A stretch of 64,000 nucleotides of DNA, taken from positions 62,001-126,000 of the forward strand of contig JADNRX010000081.1 of NCBI GenBank assembly GCA_015501595.1, written 5' to 3'. Below, in pieces: positions 25,960 through 37,297 of the stretch (the stretch's first letter is position 1; each line of letters starts with the position of its first letter). Source of the stretch: Hymenopellis radicata. Lineage: Eukaryota > Basidiomycota > Agaricomycetes > Agaricales > Physalacriaceae. Made by a program: the position numbers and the translations under genes. The notes below the pieces were generated by a model. The model saw only the letters and a program-made list of their open reading frames with translations. It was not told the DNA's origin and made no database searches.

Positions 25960-26536
25960 CTAGGAGGTTTCGGTATCATCGGATCTGGCAACACATTATC
26001 AGCGCAAACAAAGTGGTCAAAGTAGGTTAGAGCTTACTTGGGCTTTGATTCAGAGGTTTTGGGCGTCTTGGGGGTGGTGTTGGTCGTAGTATCGTCGATT
26101 GAAAATATGCCCGACTGGGCATAGAGGGTGTCGGGGTTCTTCTGGTCCTTGACAAAATTGATACGATATCCGTCACCCTCGGGCCAGCCCCCGCTGGGAG
26201 ACTTGATGGTGGCGGTACGGTCGGCGCCATTGACGACAGGAGCCACCACGACGGGATCACCCATATCCTAAGTTTGAAATGTGTTAACATGAGAAATAAT
26301 CATTGTCATCGCTGCTCCTTACCGGGTTCACGAGCATCATCGTAAAGGTCTTGGAGTCCGTTGATACTTTATCCCACTTGACTCTATCGATACGAGGTCA
26401 GCGATACACACGAGACGGTCAGCAGATAAACGGACGTGTTCGGCCCTTTACTAGACCATCCCTTCATAGCGTTCGGGGAGGTGATACGGTAAGCCATCGC
26501 AGAGGCGGCAAGAGCGAGGAGAACGGCGGCGCGCAT
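25960..26536 (-). CDS. KNH-B: secreted KRE9/KNH1-type protein, inverted near-copy of KNH-A
   Basis: Signal peptide MRAAVLLALAASAMA as in KNH-A, then YRITSPNAMKGWSSKGPNT, a GTCCGT donor, VKWDKVSTDSKTFTMMLVNP, another intron, and a domain block with DMGDPVVVAPVVNGADRTAT and LYAQSGIFSI. The tail is short and Thr/Lys/Pro-rich, without the TPDAA repeats of KNH-A. The homologous last intron (GTAAGC...GCCAG) leads to an exon ending SDDTETS, stop at 25960-25962. There is no GPI signal. Promoter, introns and 3' flank all match KNH-A in inverted orientation, so this is a recent duplicate that kept an open frame. Confidence 0.8.
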
Positions 26537-26633
26537 CGTGAAATGATGGAGGAGAGTAGAGAAGTCGTAAAGTATAACGCGAGGTGGTAAAGGAGGGAAA
26601 GAAACGACTGGGGAGACTGAACGAAACGACCCG

Positions 26634-26641
26634 GTATATAT
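26634..26641 (-). promoter_or_regulatory. TATA box of KNH-B
   Basis: TATATATA about 100 bp upstream of the KNH-B start codon, in a block shared with KNH-A. Confidence 0.55.
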
Positions 26642-27298
26642 ACCCCCCAATGCAATATATCCAAAAGTAGAAATGTAGGCGCGTCGACCTAAAGCGGAAA
26701 CAGAGGCGAAGGAGAAGCAACAAGAATGACGCGGTGAGGTCATAGACGCGACTCAGAACGCCCCGGCCACCTTCGTTTAGCCCTTTTCCACGGCAGCAGC
26801 GACCAGCCGAGCAGACCTAAGGATCAACTGCAATTCTGTTGTTACATATACCCACGAATTCGAAGGGTTGCAAGTGCTGAGGCCAACACTGGTAGGCTGA
26901 TAGTTATAGATAGATACTGACATGACGAGCACGATTGTGAGCAGCTAGTTTAGATTGTGCTTGAGCTCGCGCGGAACACCTGTCCAGTATTGAAATTGTT
27001 TGTGCCGAACCGTGGAACCAAGTAGTAGGAGGCAGCTAGCATCGCGTTGAGATTCGGCGGTGCTGGATACTTGATATACGGGGCCACCCGCCGAGTGAAA
27101 CTGTCTTCTGCCGTAGCCATTGCGAAGGCGAAGAAGGAGGTGGGGCAAGAAACAGGTTGCCTCAAAGTCGAGTGCCACGACCTTACCCTGGGAGTTTCTT
27201 CAAGTTGGTACGATTTATGTCGTAAGGGGCAAAGACGTAGGCCATCGCGGACTTGGTCACTGAAGTTGACCCGTTGGGCTACATGCATCTTTGAGAGA

Positions 27299-27357
27299 AT
27301 CTGGCATTCCCCCGAGTCAGTAAGGCGTATGAAAAGAGAAACAACATCGTTACTCCA
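27299..27357. repeat. Copy of the Gemin2-like gene downstream flank
   Basis: Near-copy of 25679-25736 in direct orientation. It now lies about 0.7 kb before the decayed Gemin2-like copy rather than after it, so later rearrangement has taken place. Confidence 0.7.
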
Positions 27358-27369
27358 TTCACGTGGCGG

Positions 27370-27715
27370 CTTTCCAACGCTTGAGCCGTGCTTTACAGGT
27401 AAGAGAAGATTCCCATTCGACCAAGACGCGATGCGTGATAGGACCTCCACCGACAGATCCGGGGGCAGTGGCCGGACCTGTAAGGCGAATAAGACACTCC
27501 AGCAGCGACCTGGCGAGCATCACAGTCAAATCACAGAGAATCACAGTCGTCGCATTCTGGACCATCGATGTACTCCATGACGATATATCCGATGTGGCCA
27601 TCCTGTTGTAAAGCCTGACATACCTTGGCGATTCGCACGGCGGCATCGGGGGTGGCGGTATGGCCAACTCAGTCCTGGGCCTCACCCATCGTCACCGACG
27701 GCCCGGTTGGCGGGA
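27370..27715 (-). pseudogene. Remnant of a basidiomycete kinase-like (APH/choline-kinase fold) gene
   Basis: Minus-strand translation gives AAVRIAKVCQALQQDG, then HIGYIVMEYIDGPECDD, the typical kinase-like strand and hinge (VMEYI.G), followed in another frame by ARSLLECLIRLTGP and PGSVGGGPITHRVLVEWESS. I recall this order from aminoglycoside-phosphotransferase-like kinases that are numerous in mushrooms. Stops and frame changes fall between the blocks, and the catalytic loop (HxD) and DFG-like parts are not seen. A short minus frame at 26950-27120 (TRRVAPYIKYPAPPNLNAML) may be another piece, but I cannot link it securely. Confidence 0.5.
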
Positions 27716-27987
27716 CATCTACCATCGGCGAGAATGACAGACTTGACCTGCGACATGGCGACTGCGAACTACCTACATATATTGAAGCTCGAAAACTCTC
27801 CTTTATGGAATTCGGGACTCAGATACACACCCAATGTATCAGTCGATAACCAGATTCCTGCTGCTCCTCAGTTGGAACGGGGAAACAAGAAACCAAAGTT
27901 ACAGTAGCGCAAAATGTCTAGATCAAATCATGACACTTTGATCGAGTCTGCCTAAGGGAGAGGCCATGCGTCGTGAGGATATTTTTC

Positions 27988-28347
27988 CCATGACGGACCT
28001 GCTACTGGTAAGGAAGCCAGCGGCGCTTGAGCTTCCAAAGTCTGGGCCGCCAATAGGCCGCGACCACTCACGCCATTGCTTCTGCAACATATTGACCAGG
28101 TAGGGTCCAATTTCTTTCTATTCATGACAAGCGCTTCTAGCGTATGTCTGTACACCTTCTCATGGCATTGGATTAATCTACATCAGAGAGACCCGCCATT
28201 TCCTCGGCTAGCATACACGCTCAGTGGATGCTATCACTTGTTAAGGTGGGCAATGGTGAAAGTACATCGCTCAACATTCAGTCACGGTGATCAGCGTCGT
28301 TTTCTTCAATTTTTGCTGTACGCTGTGCAAATAAAAGATGGTGCCTT
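27988..28347 (+). pseudogene. Decayed partial copy of the Gemin2-like gene
   Basis: Matches the second half of the Gemin2-like gene at 25.07-25.68 kb, same strand. Shared blocks are TGACGGACCT, CTGGTAAGGAAGCC versus CTGGTGAGGAAGCC, CAACATATTGACCAGGTAG versus CGACATATTGACCAGGTAG (splice donor kept), GACCCGCCATTTCCTCGGC, and the last part around CTGTGCAAATAAAA. About 100 bp of the helical core exon is missing after CTCAGTGGAT and small deletions break the frame. The 5' half is absent. Confidence 0.8.
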
Positions 28348-28549
28348 TTGATTGAGCCGTTGCGGTGAATGTGGGCCGCAAGAGAGCTGGCAAGGGGTAT
28401 GTGTCAGACTCGCGTGGGTATGTTCCCGCCGCGAACTAGGGAATCCAGGTTGCTCTCTTACGTCCACCACCTTCGTTTAGCTCTTCGACTGTCTCGCCCT
28501 TATTAGGCCTTTTAGTTTGCCCTTCTCTACTCTCCTTCACCTTTTCACG

Positions 28550-29269
28550 ATGCGCGCCGCCGTTCTTCTCGCTCTTGCCGCCTCTGCCATGGCCTACCAA
28601 GTCAGCTTTCCCACTGCCACTGAGGGGTGGTCTGCTGAAGGCTCCAACAAGTCTGTTTCTCTACTGCTGTCTTGTCCATCGCTGACCTCCTATCGCCAGA
28701 TTGACTTGGCAAATGGTCAACACCGACGCCGCCAACTTTACCGTCTTCCTGACCAACGAGGTAAAGCAGCGATGACCAAGATTGCGCATTATATTCACAT
28801 GAAAAAAGGACCGCTCCGTTATGCCCACCAACAACCTCGAATTGGCTGCCCTCGTCGTTGGCTCCGACGGCAACACCACCCTCAACCCTCCCAGCGCGGG
28901 CTGGCCCAAGGGTGGAGGATTCCGCGTCAACCTCTGCCGCGACCCGCAGAGCCCCACCACCATCCTCGCCCAGTCGGACCAGTTTAACATCACCTCGAGC
29001 ACCAGCACCAGCGCGACCTCCTCGGGATCCAAGACGTAAGCTTCAACCAACCTTAACCATCACTTTGTTGCTGATAATGCGCATACAGCCTCAACACCCA
29101 CACTGGTACCACCTTTATTGCTACCGGCACGTCCGGAAGTGTCGATTCCTCGAGCACCAGCACCGACAACCTCTCGCCCGTGTCCACCTCCAACGCTGCT
29201 ATGCCCGGTGTTGTCGCGCAAGGCGGCCTCATGGGAGCCCTCGCTGTCATTGGCGCCCTCCTCGCCTAA
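28550..29269 (+). CDS. KNH-C: KRE9/KNH1-type secreted protein with GPI-anchor signal
   Basis: Signal peptide MRAAVLLALAASAMA, then YQVSFPTATEGWSAEGSN, a GTCTGT donor, LTWQMVNTDAANFTVFLTNE and, after another intron, SVMPTNNLELAALVVGSDGN. The domain ends ILAQSDQFNITSS. A Ser/Thr-rich stretch follows; the last intron (GTAAGC...ATACAG) joins TLNTHTGTTFIATGTSG and a terminal hydrophobic helix GLMGALAVIGALLA, a credible GPI-attachment signal, stop 29267-29269. Full-length family architecture, so probably the form closest to the ancestor. Its promoter lacks the TATATATA block of copies A and B. Confidence 0.85.
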
Positions 29270-29887
29270 TTTTCTCGCCTTTTGTTTTTGTATGCAGGAC
29301 TTTAGTGTTTGTTATGGGCTCATAAATTTACTCTACTCGCTGTTCAAAGGACGTTATCATTCATGAACATAGACATCTCGTGTACCGACTGAATTGTTTA
29401 TGTGATTCGAAGGATAACTCAGCGGTCCTCAACTTTGGTGGAACGACGGGTGCCTCTTCGTGGATTGACTCTGGGCTGGACCGATATTCGGTTCCCGACA
29501 ACTGTAGAGAATCCTCTGATTCCTGGACTGACGACAGACTATCTTTCCCATGTCTGGATAACGACATCAATGTCGCTCTAGAACTTTCTCGATTGCCTCC
29601 AAATCCAGGAAAGCTACATTCTACAATTCACGCCACAACTCATCGTCTCTTTGACATTCGACAGTTCCTGAAGTGCCCCTGTTGTAAAGATAAGCGCTTG
29701 CTCATGCAAAAAAAATATTCTTAAACTCGTGATTTAGAACGGTGGCGAATCTGACGGAATCGAATCAAGAGATTTCCAAGTGATTGCATTGTATACATGA
29801 GTATCCGAGAAAGTCAGAACGTAATAAGTTAATCCAAATTGGCAACAACAAGCAGTCCAAATGAACAGAGTCCAAAGAGTATGTCTA
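29270..29887. other. Intergenic region between KNH-C and SEC10
   Basis: About 620 bp between two 3' ends. A plus-strand open frame (29380-29724) lacks domains, splice support and homology that I can recognise; treated as non-coding. Confidence 0.45.
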
Positions 29888-32800
29888 TCAACCAAACGCT
29901 CTCGGTATAGCAAAGCTGCTTCGACTCGGCATAGCCGGTATCGATATCCCGTCGCTGAGCTTGATGCCCTCCAAGTCCTTCATCATAACGCTCAGTCGCG
30001 CAAATCGGCTGCTTTTAGCCTCTGCAGCAAGACGATCAGTCGTCCCATCGTCTGCGTCGATGAAACCCTTCTCGAACTGAGCATAGTCGCTGCGTAGTGA
30101 GATATAGGGCTTAAGCAAGATAGGATCTATGCGACCAAGATAATTCTCAGTAATATAGGACTTGAGGATGTCTGGGCGGACGAGGAAGACGTTCCCGAGC
30201 TGCCGTAGGAATTCGTAGCGTTCGGTGAGCGATGGGATACCAAAGCTGCTAATAGTGTCTTGGTACATCTTGATATCCCTGCAATAGCAGATGATCAGCA
30301 AACTTGATATGTCGAAAATGGGAACATACTTGGCAAGCATAAGACCTCCAGTCGCGCTGACAGGAAACTTGCGAAGGTGTTCAAGCAGTAGGCTATGCCC
30401 ATGTTACTAATGACATACGAATGACTGGTAATTGGCTTACCTGTGGAAACAAACTCCAACTTCCGTCAGGAAGACTTCCAAATTCTTGCCACTCAAGTTC
30501 CCCTTGGCTGCATCCCGAACCTTTTCCAAAGTATCACAGCATGCAACACATGGTTCCGTGTTCACTCTGGCAAAAGACAAATCGTCATTCCGAGGCTTGA
30601 AATCGTTCTTCTTCTGCTTCGTCAGTTGCAGCGACAGCCATGAGATTATAGCTGTCGAAAGAATCAGCTCAGGCATCCGAATTCTGGGCAAGACGTACAA
30701 TCAGTTATGCGTTGGGTCAGATGGTTGGCACCACCCTCCAATCGACTGACGGATTGGTTGTTGTATACAACCATCTCCCGACGAGTGGTAACCGACGAAC
30801 TAGCTAGAGGAAGTAACGCAGTGTTGACGTACTGCTGCCACAAGTGACAGATCAGGTCAACAGCACGCAGGATGGCCAATGGTTGGAGGTTTGGCTCAGT
30901 CTTGGTATCAGCCGATTCCGCTCGAGCCATTGAACTGTTGTCAAACGTCAATTAGGATCGTCAACTCGGACATGTAGTGCCTCACGTCTCTATGGCAGCT
31001 TCAATGTATGAGGTGCCTATGGCTTCGGCCAAGACTCGTAGCAGTGCAAATGTGTTCTTTGCCCTTGATAAATTTCAGCCAACGAGACCTTGTTGGATAT
31101 GAAGTAACCTACACGTCATTGGCAGGAGTAAGCTCAACACAACGCCCAATGGCTTCAGCGTGCCACTTGAGCATCTTCTCGGCAAGGTCGATATCTAACA
31201 CGCCATCCTCTTCGCGTACCGGCTCTTCGCCGGCCTTGTCCTGTCCTCTATCTGCCATTCCACCAAATCGTAGAATGGCATTAGCGGCTTGAGCGGATGT
31301 GGTAGATACACCACTTGTGGACGTAGTTGCGGCAGCGGCGCTGAGCTGGTTGACAACACGATCGAACACTGAGGATTTTCCCTTTTGGGTCTTTTCCTGT
31401 ACCACAAGTTTTAATCGCGTATTCAACACTAAAGGATGAACGTACGTGATATCGTGTAAAAGCAGTGAGCAAGCCAGCAAAGAGGGCGCCTAGACTTCGA
31501 CTCTCCCTCTCTAGGTACCGCTGACCTTCGGTGTATGGGACAAATAGCTCCTCCATGGCAGTCTCGAGCATAGTGCTCACTGTCGTAGAAGGACCGGATC
31601 CAGCCGTAGTCGTGGGTGACATTATCGAGCGACGAATTTCACCTGCTTCGTAAGGAGCGCGTGTCGAGACAGCCGGAAGCTCATAAGCTTTCAGATCTTC
31701 TACTAGGACAGAGGCCTGGACATGAACGAGCTGTAATATTCGCAGATACGACAGGTCAGACATCGTATTAGCTCGATGTAGCAGCTGTTCCATATGTTGT
31801 TGTATCTGTTAAAACATTTAGGGATGTGAAGTGAAGCGCGTAAAGAATGTTGAATAACTCACCGATTGCGCAAAAACGCGCTGGAGAAACACTTGCATAA
31901 CCACGGGAGGATTCGGGAATACTGCCTTGACGATCTGGGCTTCAGTATCTACTGTTCCCCTGATTTCAGAAAACAATTCTGTCAGGCCAACTTCGCTCTT
32001 GGGAGGGTTTGCGTCAGGATCGGGTAGTGTATTCCATCTAGATGAAGATGTAAAGGTGAAAGATTGGAGAGATTAATATATACATACAAAAGGACGTCGT
32101 CGTTGTGTTTGGATTCTCGAACGTTATTGATGAAGAAGTCATGCTGATTGACGTATACTTGGACACAAGACGCGCCTCCATTGAATTCAAGGAGAGTTTG
32201 AGCACAATGCTGTATGACATGAAGTCTTGCTTCAAGTGGAGAACTAGGGCGACTTACGTGCATCATCTTCGGGTCACCTTTGCGATAGCATCGGTCAAAC
32301 AGATTCAGCATCTCCTTCTCGAATTTCTCGCAATATTTCTCGATAGCTTCACGTGTCTGGTGTTCATCAATGTTGCGCGTTACAACGAAAGAGCGAGATA
32401 ACCGCGTACCTTGTCGCCGTTGGGGAGGTCGACCTCTTTGGCAACCATACTTAATCGTCGGAGGAGTACGGCGACTTGACGGCGACCAGCGCGACCTTCC
32501 TTGCGCATCTCGTCCAGGCGCTGGGTGTCCCCCTTGGAGAACTGGTTATAGAAATCGATAATATCGTACGCAGCCTGTGCTCTTTGGCGTTCGATGTGTA
32601 CGGATTCAAGTTGTTCACCTGTTGATTGTAAGTACAGCAAGTTGGTGAAGAGAAGTAACGGACCAATGCGTACGGCGGTGCTGCTGACCTCGTTCATCTT
32701 GCTTTCCATTCCGGAGAACGAGTTGCCTACGGTCTGATTTGATGAGAACTGAGATCCATGTAAAGAGAGCAAGACAGACTTCAAATCCGCGGTTTAGGTC

Positions 32801-33198
32801 AGCCATCTTCTTCGAGTACTCTCTCTCTGACACCCGGACACCCTTCTCCATCTGTTCTGTTTTGGCCTGAACATCTTTCCGCACAGCAATGAGCTTGTCG
32901 ACGGCCGCCTCGAATGTTCTGATGAATGGTTTGGGATCGAATGCTAGATGAATTTAGTTTGAATATAGAGAGAAACAGACAAGTATTTGGCACGTACGTC
33001 CCGAGTCCGCCTTGGACTGGTTGATCAGTTTCTCTGACACCGAGCCTATGAATTCGGTGACATCGAATTTGCCCTGTGTACGTCGGCGTCAGCGCTTTTT
33101 GACGAAAATGGCAATACCTTGAAGACGGCTGGACGCAAGTGTTCCTCGACACTTGGATCCAGGCTAGGGACCGCTGGCAAAGGCGGTCGCCGTGACAT
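29888..33198 (-). CDS. SEC10: Exocyst complex subunit Sec10
   Basis: Exocyst subunit that works with Sec15 in tethering secretory vesicles. From the start at 33198 it reads MSRRPPLPAVPSLDPSVEEH, then GKFDVTEFIGSVSEKLINQS and TFEAAVDKLIAVRKDVQAKT. Next is EREYSKKMADLNRGFE, with SGMESKMNEVSSTAVRIG after an intron, then QLESVHIERQRAQAAYDIID and GRRQVAVLLRRLSMVAKEVD. These blocks match Sec10 N-terminal coiled coils closely. Later exons continue through helical Sec10 repeats (for example QRYLERESRSLGALFAGLLT) to MKDLEGIKLSDGISIPAMPS and the stop at 29888. Many short introns. The start codon lies only 57 bp from that of RIX1. Confidence 0.92.
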
Positions 33199-33255
33199 GC
33201 AGGCGGTGGTCAGTGATCGAGATGCAGATTGCCTTATTTGGCTGCTACCATCATC
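33199..33255. promoter_or_regulatory. 57-bp bidirectional spacer between SEC10 and RIX1 start codons
   Basis: The two start codons face away from each other with only 57 bp between them, so both core promoters and 5' leaders must overlap each other or the neighbouring coding sequence. No TATA box seen. Confidence 0.6.
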
Positions 33256-35820
33256 ATGGAAAACTTCACCGACGCGACCCATCCGCTCAAGGTCGTCCTG
33301 CAGCTACACGTCGCCACCGACGTCGCCGCGGCACAGAACCTGCCCTATCTACTCGACGTCCTCTCCTCGCAGTGTCTGGCGCCATCGCCGCATCTCCCGA
33401 AATGGACAGCAAGGATAAACTCCCTCTTACACTCAAAACAAGTCCATGGTCGCTGGGCGGGACTTTGTCTCGCACACAAAACCTCGCTTCACTCAAAATC
33501 GGTCATGATTGAAAATGCCCAGAATTGGCTTGGCATCGCCCTACCCAACCTCTCCGTCAGTCTTCTCCGGATATTTCAATCCAACATCCTTCAACTCCAA
33601 TTGTAGCGAAAAGAATCGGAGCAGATACTTGTAGCCTCAATCAACCTCTGCCGAATCATCTTTTGCTCCGCATCAGACATTCCTGAGTTTCAGCGGCAGG
33701 TCTGTACGCCGAATGTTCCAAAATTCACCGCCGCGATGCTTGCTCTATTCGAGAGGGACGAATGCAGCCACGAGTTAAAGGTACATCACATCATCCCTAT
33801 CCTACGCGTATACTAATCCTTCTTATCGCAGATACTGCTTCTCAGGACTCTGACAAAAACAGTATCTTCGTATTCAAGTATCCATCGTTCATCTCATGCA
33901 TTACTATCCACCCTCTGTCTAAAATTCCTTGATGGCCATGCACCAACACCGACACATGCAGATGTCTTGCAAGCAGCTTCCAGGCTTTACGCAACACTCC
34001 CAGCCACTGGTGGTAAAGTCGGCGCGACAAATCTCTGGAAAAAATGTCTCGATGACACGCTTGCCTTTGGCTGGAACGCGCTTTCGCTCTTGCAGAGTGT
34101 GCTATTACCATCTGGTAAACAGCTTATCCTCACAATTTTTATGCATCAACCAATCTTTTCGTCAGGGAATCATCCTCAGATGGAGCAGCCTCATATAACC
34201 ATTCCGTTGAACGTAGATCGCCTGCGATGCTACGTGACTATAATAGAATATCTTTTCCAGTTAGGTCTATACCTTCACGCCTCAATTGCGTTCTCATCTT
34301 TCCTAGGTCTGATATCCAGCGGCCCGTACAAATACCGATCGGCCCATTAGTCGCATTCTCAATTGCGCTCTTGACGTTGAATAACGAGGAAAGAAAGGTG
34401 GTCATGACCTGAAAATCTTTGTATTTCTACTAACACACTTAAAGACAGCAGATCATGTCGACGTAAATATCCAAATAATCGCGTCATCCGTTGTATCAGA
34501 CGTCTGGTGGACTGGTTGCAATTTGATATCCTCAGTTGCTTTCCAGTAAGTACTGACTTGTAGAGACGTTCATTTTCTAACTCATTCAAGTGCACGACAA
34601 CTTTTGACACCTCAGGCACCGCGGCTTGTTTCTTGCCTAGTGTATCACCTAGAGCGGAACGACACCTAGTAGGCCGACATCCTATTGACGTTGCATTCAT
34701 CCTGACGAGAAGTCAAGCTGCCGGCGGTTACCTTACTTGAAAGCGTTGGAGTCTCTCCTGACGTACACTCTTCCTTTACATTCAGAGGCGACCGCCAACC
34801 GCATAGCGCGAGCAATGATTCCGTTAATATCAGTCGTTCTGCCTCTCCAATCAGAACTGGAATCCAAAGATGCGGCTCAACAGAATAAAGGCAAACGTAA
34901 GAAAAAGAGGGGTGCAGGTTTCGAGGGAGACGAAATCTTCAAGACTTCACGCGATTTCTTGTTCCCTTCAGCCCAGGATGGCGAGGTGGTACTAGCGGTA
35001 TGTCGTGGTAAGCGCATTGCTCCTGTACCATTGGAAACTGTCTCATCGTATTGCGTAGTGCTGAGCGTGATTCTACGTAATCCCAGCATCAATCCAGCGA
35101 CACATTCGATATGTTTCCGGGTTCTGCTATCGATACTACTCTTCTTGCCTCAAAAGTCTCCTTCGTCGATATCTCCCGATGTCACTCTCCATCGAAGCTT
35201 GCTTCAACAAGTCCAAGATGTGACGATGGAATTGGCTTCTGGGACGACGAATACCATGAGCAAGACCTTAGCAATCGTCCTGAAAGCTGTTGAATCCAGC
35301 AGCAATGTCGATGCAGTACGTCTTTTTCCTGTTGCGAGAAACGTTATACCGATTTTGACAGGGCTCGCAGTTAATTCCCGAGTTGCTTTTGCATCCGCGA
35401 GTCCCTCCGCTGGTTCGTTCAATGCCCCACGTCGAAACATTATCCCTGTTCCATGCTGAGGAAAGCTCCGAAGAGGCTAGAATTCGGGAATCGTTTGGAT
35501 TGTTGGCTGTATCTCCAGAGGCTGCGACAACAGTCGCATCACAGGCGCCTCTAGAGCCTCCGGCTCCCGTCTCACTACCTCCACAAAATGTAGCACTAGG
35601 GCCCCTGCAAACAGCGCCTGTACCTCATGCACATTCAGCGCCAACGGATGGTGATGTGCCCATGATCGACATGCGTCCGGCTCCGGTCAAGCAGCAGTCC
35701 TTTAAACTCCCCGAACCTGCGCCGATCCGGGCGTCAACACCCATCATAAAACAGACTCCCCCGGGAGACGAGGAGGATGAAGCGATGCCTTCTATCGACA
35801 TGAATTCAGATTCAGACTAG
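33256..35820 (+). CDS. RIX1: Pre-rRNA processing protein Rix1 (PELP1 homologue)
   Basis: Subunit of the Rix1 complex that acts in ITS2 processing and pre-60S maturation in the nucleoplasm. Starts MENFTDATHPLKVVLQLHVA. The Rix1 signature region reads LPKWTARINSLLHSKQVHG then RWAGLCLAHKTSLHS. Next exons give ILVASINLCRIIFCSASDIP and EFQRQVCTPNVPKFTAAMLA. The middle has KKKRGAGFEGDEIFKTS, a block I recall from Rix1/PELP1, and the tail is Pro-rich then acidic (DEEDEAMPSIDMNSDSD), ending 35820. An intron near 35.33 kb joins GSQLIPELLLHPRVPPLVRS in frame. Short introns throughout; exon edges approximate. Confidence 0.88.
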
Positions 35821-36336
35821 GCTACTGTTCGTGTAATTACCAGCACCACGAGCAATTATCCGCCTTCGTGCGATAAGATCTGTGACGCAATAAATCCCTG
35901 GCCCGTAATGTCTACTTGTTTCGAGGCATTTCGATTTCATACTAGCTCTTTCTGTTTTGTCAGTTAGGGTTCTGAAAACGCGAGGTACCGTAGAGCAATG
36001 AAGGCCTTACGATATGAGTGTCTACATTCCCAAGCAGTTCCTCACATTCAGCGACTTCTACTGGAGAGGGCGCGACGGCACGTCGCGTCAAGAGACAGAT
36101 TGTCATATAAGGATCTATACTGCTGTACGAATAAGCAGGTTCATGTCATTCCAAAGGTCTGGTCAATCTCGAGCTTCCACTGCTCGTTCAAATTAGGAAG
36201 TTGATCGATCAATCACAGCCATCACATTCAAGCTCCGCTTGAAATGCGTCATCCAGGGAAATTTGATTGCTCTACTCTTTTCCTTCATTACCACCACCAC
36301 AACCACACCACAAACAGTCAACTGCCTCACATTACA
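35821..36336. other. Intergenic region upstream of the YBL028C-like gene
   Basis: About 515 bp, with CA-rich sequence close to the next start codon (ACCACCACCACAACCACACC), typical of a fungal 5' leader. No further gene seen. Confidence 0.5.
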
Positions 36337-37044
36337 ATGGCAAAATCACTTCGTTCCAAGGTGAAGCGAGATTTCCGCTCGAAGAAACGGGAGACTGGAA
36401 TATACGCAGCAACAGAGGCTGCTCGTCTGAACCGGCTCAATGCCAAGCTGGCATCGGTCATGAAGAAGGACAAAGACGGAGATGAAGAAATCACTGGAGA
36501 TGCAGAAGAGCCAGGTTGGTCGCCTTCTTGGTTCGCAGCTTTTGGTCTTTTCGATGCGATGGATATTACCGCCGAGTCGATGGATGCATGGGCGGGTGTG
36601 GATCGCCAGCAAAGTGGGCACTCCCGCCACCGCCGCAACAGGAGATCGCGCGGAAAGCGTAGCAGAAGCAGGCGCCAGGCAGCGCAATGTTGATGATCCC
36701 CATTCGATTCCATTTTATGTTTTCGAATGACGATCATTGACGCCTTTCTTTTACAGCTCCCCAGGATCCCCTAATCGACGATTTAAAACCAGAAGGTTCG
36801 CTTATACCCCACACCACATTCCAATCATTTTCACCAATCATCCCCTTCATGTCCAGACTCTATGGATGTGGAAACTTCAGAGGCGCAGTCGAAACGGATA
36901 TCGACACATGGTCCTCGTGGTTCACGCCGGGAAGAGTGGCGGCTTTCAAAGGGATTATCCGCGAAGCCCAAGTCCAAGGGCATGAATCGGCAGGGAATGG
37001 TGGCAGCTGCACGGAAGTCGGGTCGGTCGAAACGGAGAAGATAG
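36337..37044 (+). CDS. YBL028C/LLPH-like nucleolar basic protein (DUF2423 type)
   Basis: Begins MAKSLRSKVKRDFRSKKRET then GIYAATEAARLNRLNAKLAS, the classical DUF2423 start. A second exon reads APQDPLIDDLKPE and the third DSMDVETSEAQSKRISTHGP, RGSRREEWRLSKG and KSKGMNRQGMVAAARKSGRS, ending KRRR. Both ends match yeast YBL028C, linked to pre-60S ribosomes, and animal LLPH. Intron 2 is about 55 nt (GTTCGC...TCCAG). Intron 1 is long for this genome (about 240 nt, from 36515) and is itself open in frame to a TGA at 36691-36693, giving an alternative Arg-rich end. Confidence 0.85.
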
Positions 37045-37297
37045 CGCGTTACTTGTATTCATTTATTATTATGCATGGTTTCGCGGTTGTTCTTGCATCT
37101 TTCTTTGTTTGTCCGACGTTAAACTTTTGAAATCACTGTTAGGCCGTCAAATTAATTCGTAGGTATCATATGAGCAAGTGTCCACTGCGCAAGATGTCTA
37201 TTTTACATATCTGAATACATTTTCAAACCCCAAGAACTTGTAAGTACAGCTATAGGCTGGCCGAACAGCATGATTGCCGCGGACGTCTTTTGTGGCG

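Noticed and set aside
29380..29724. Open frame of 114 codons with two CxxC pairs (CPCCKDK) between KNH-C and SEC10
   Set aside because: Only one weak cysteine cluster, no homologue recognised, and it lies where the 3' flanks of two genes should be.
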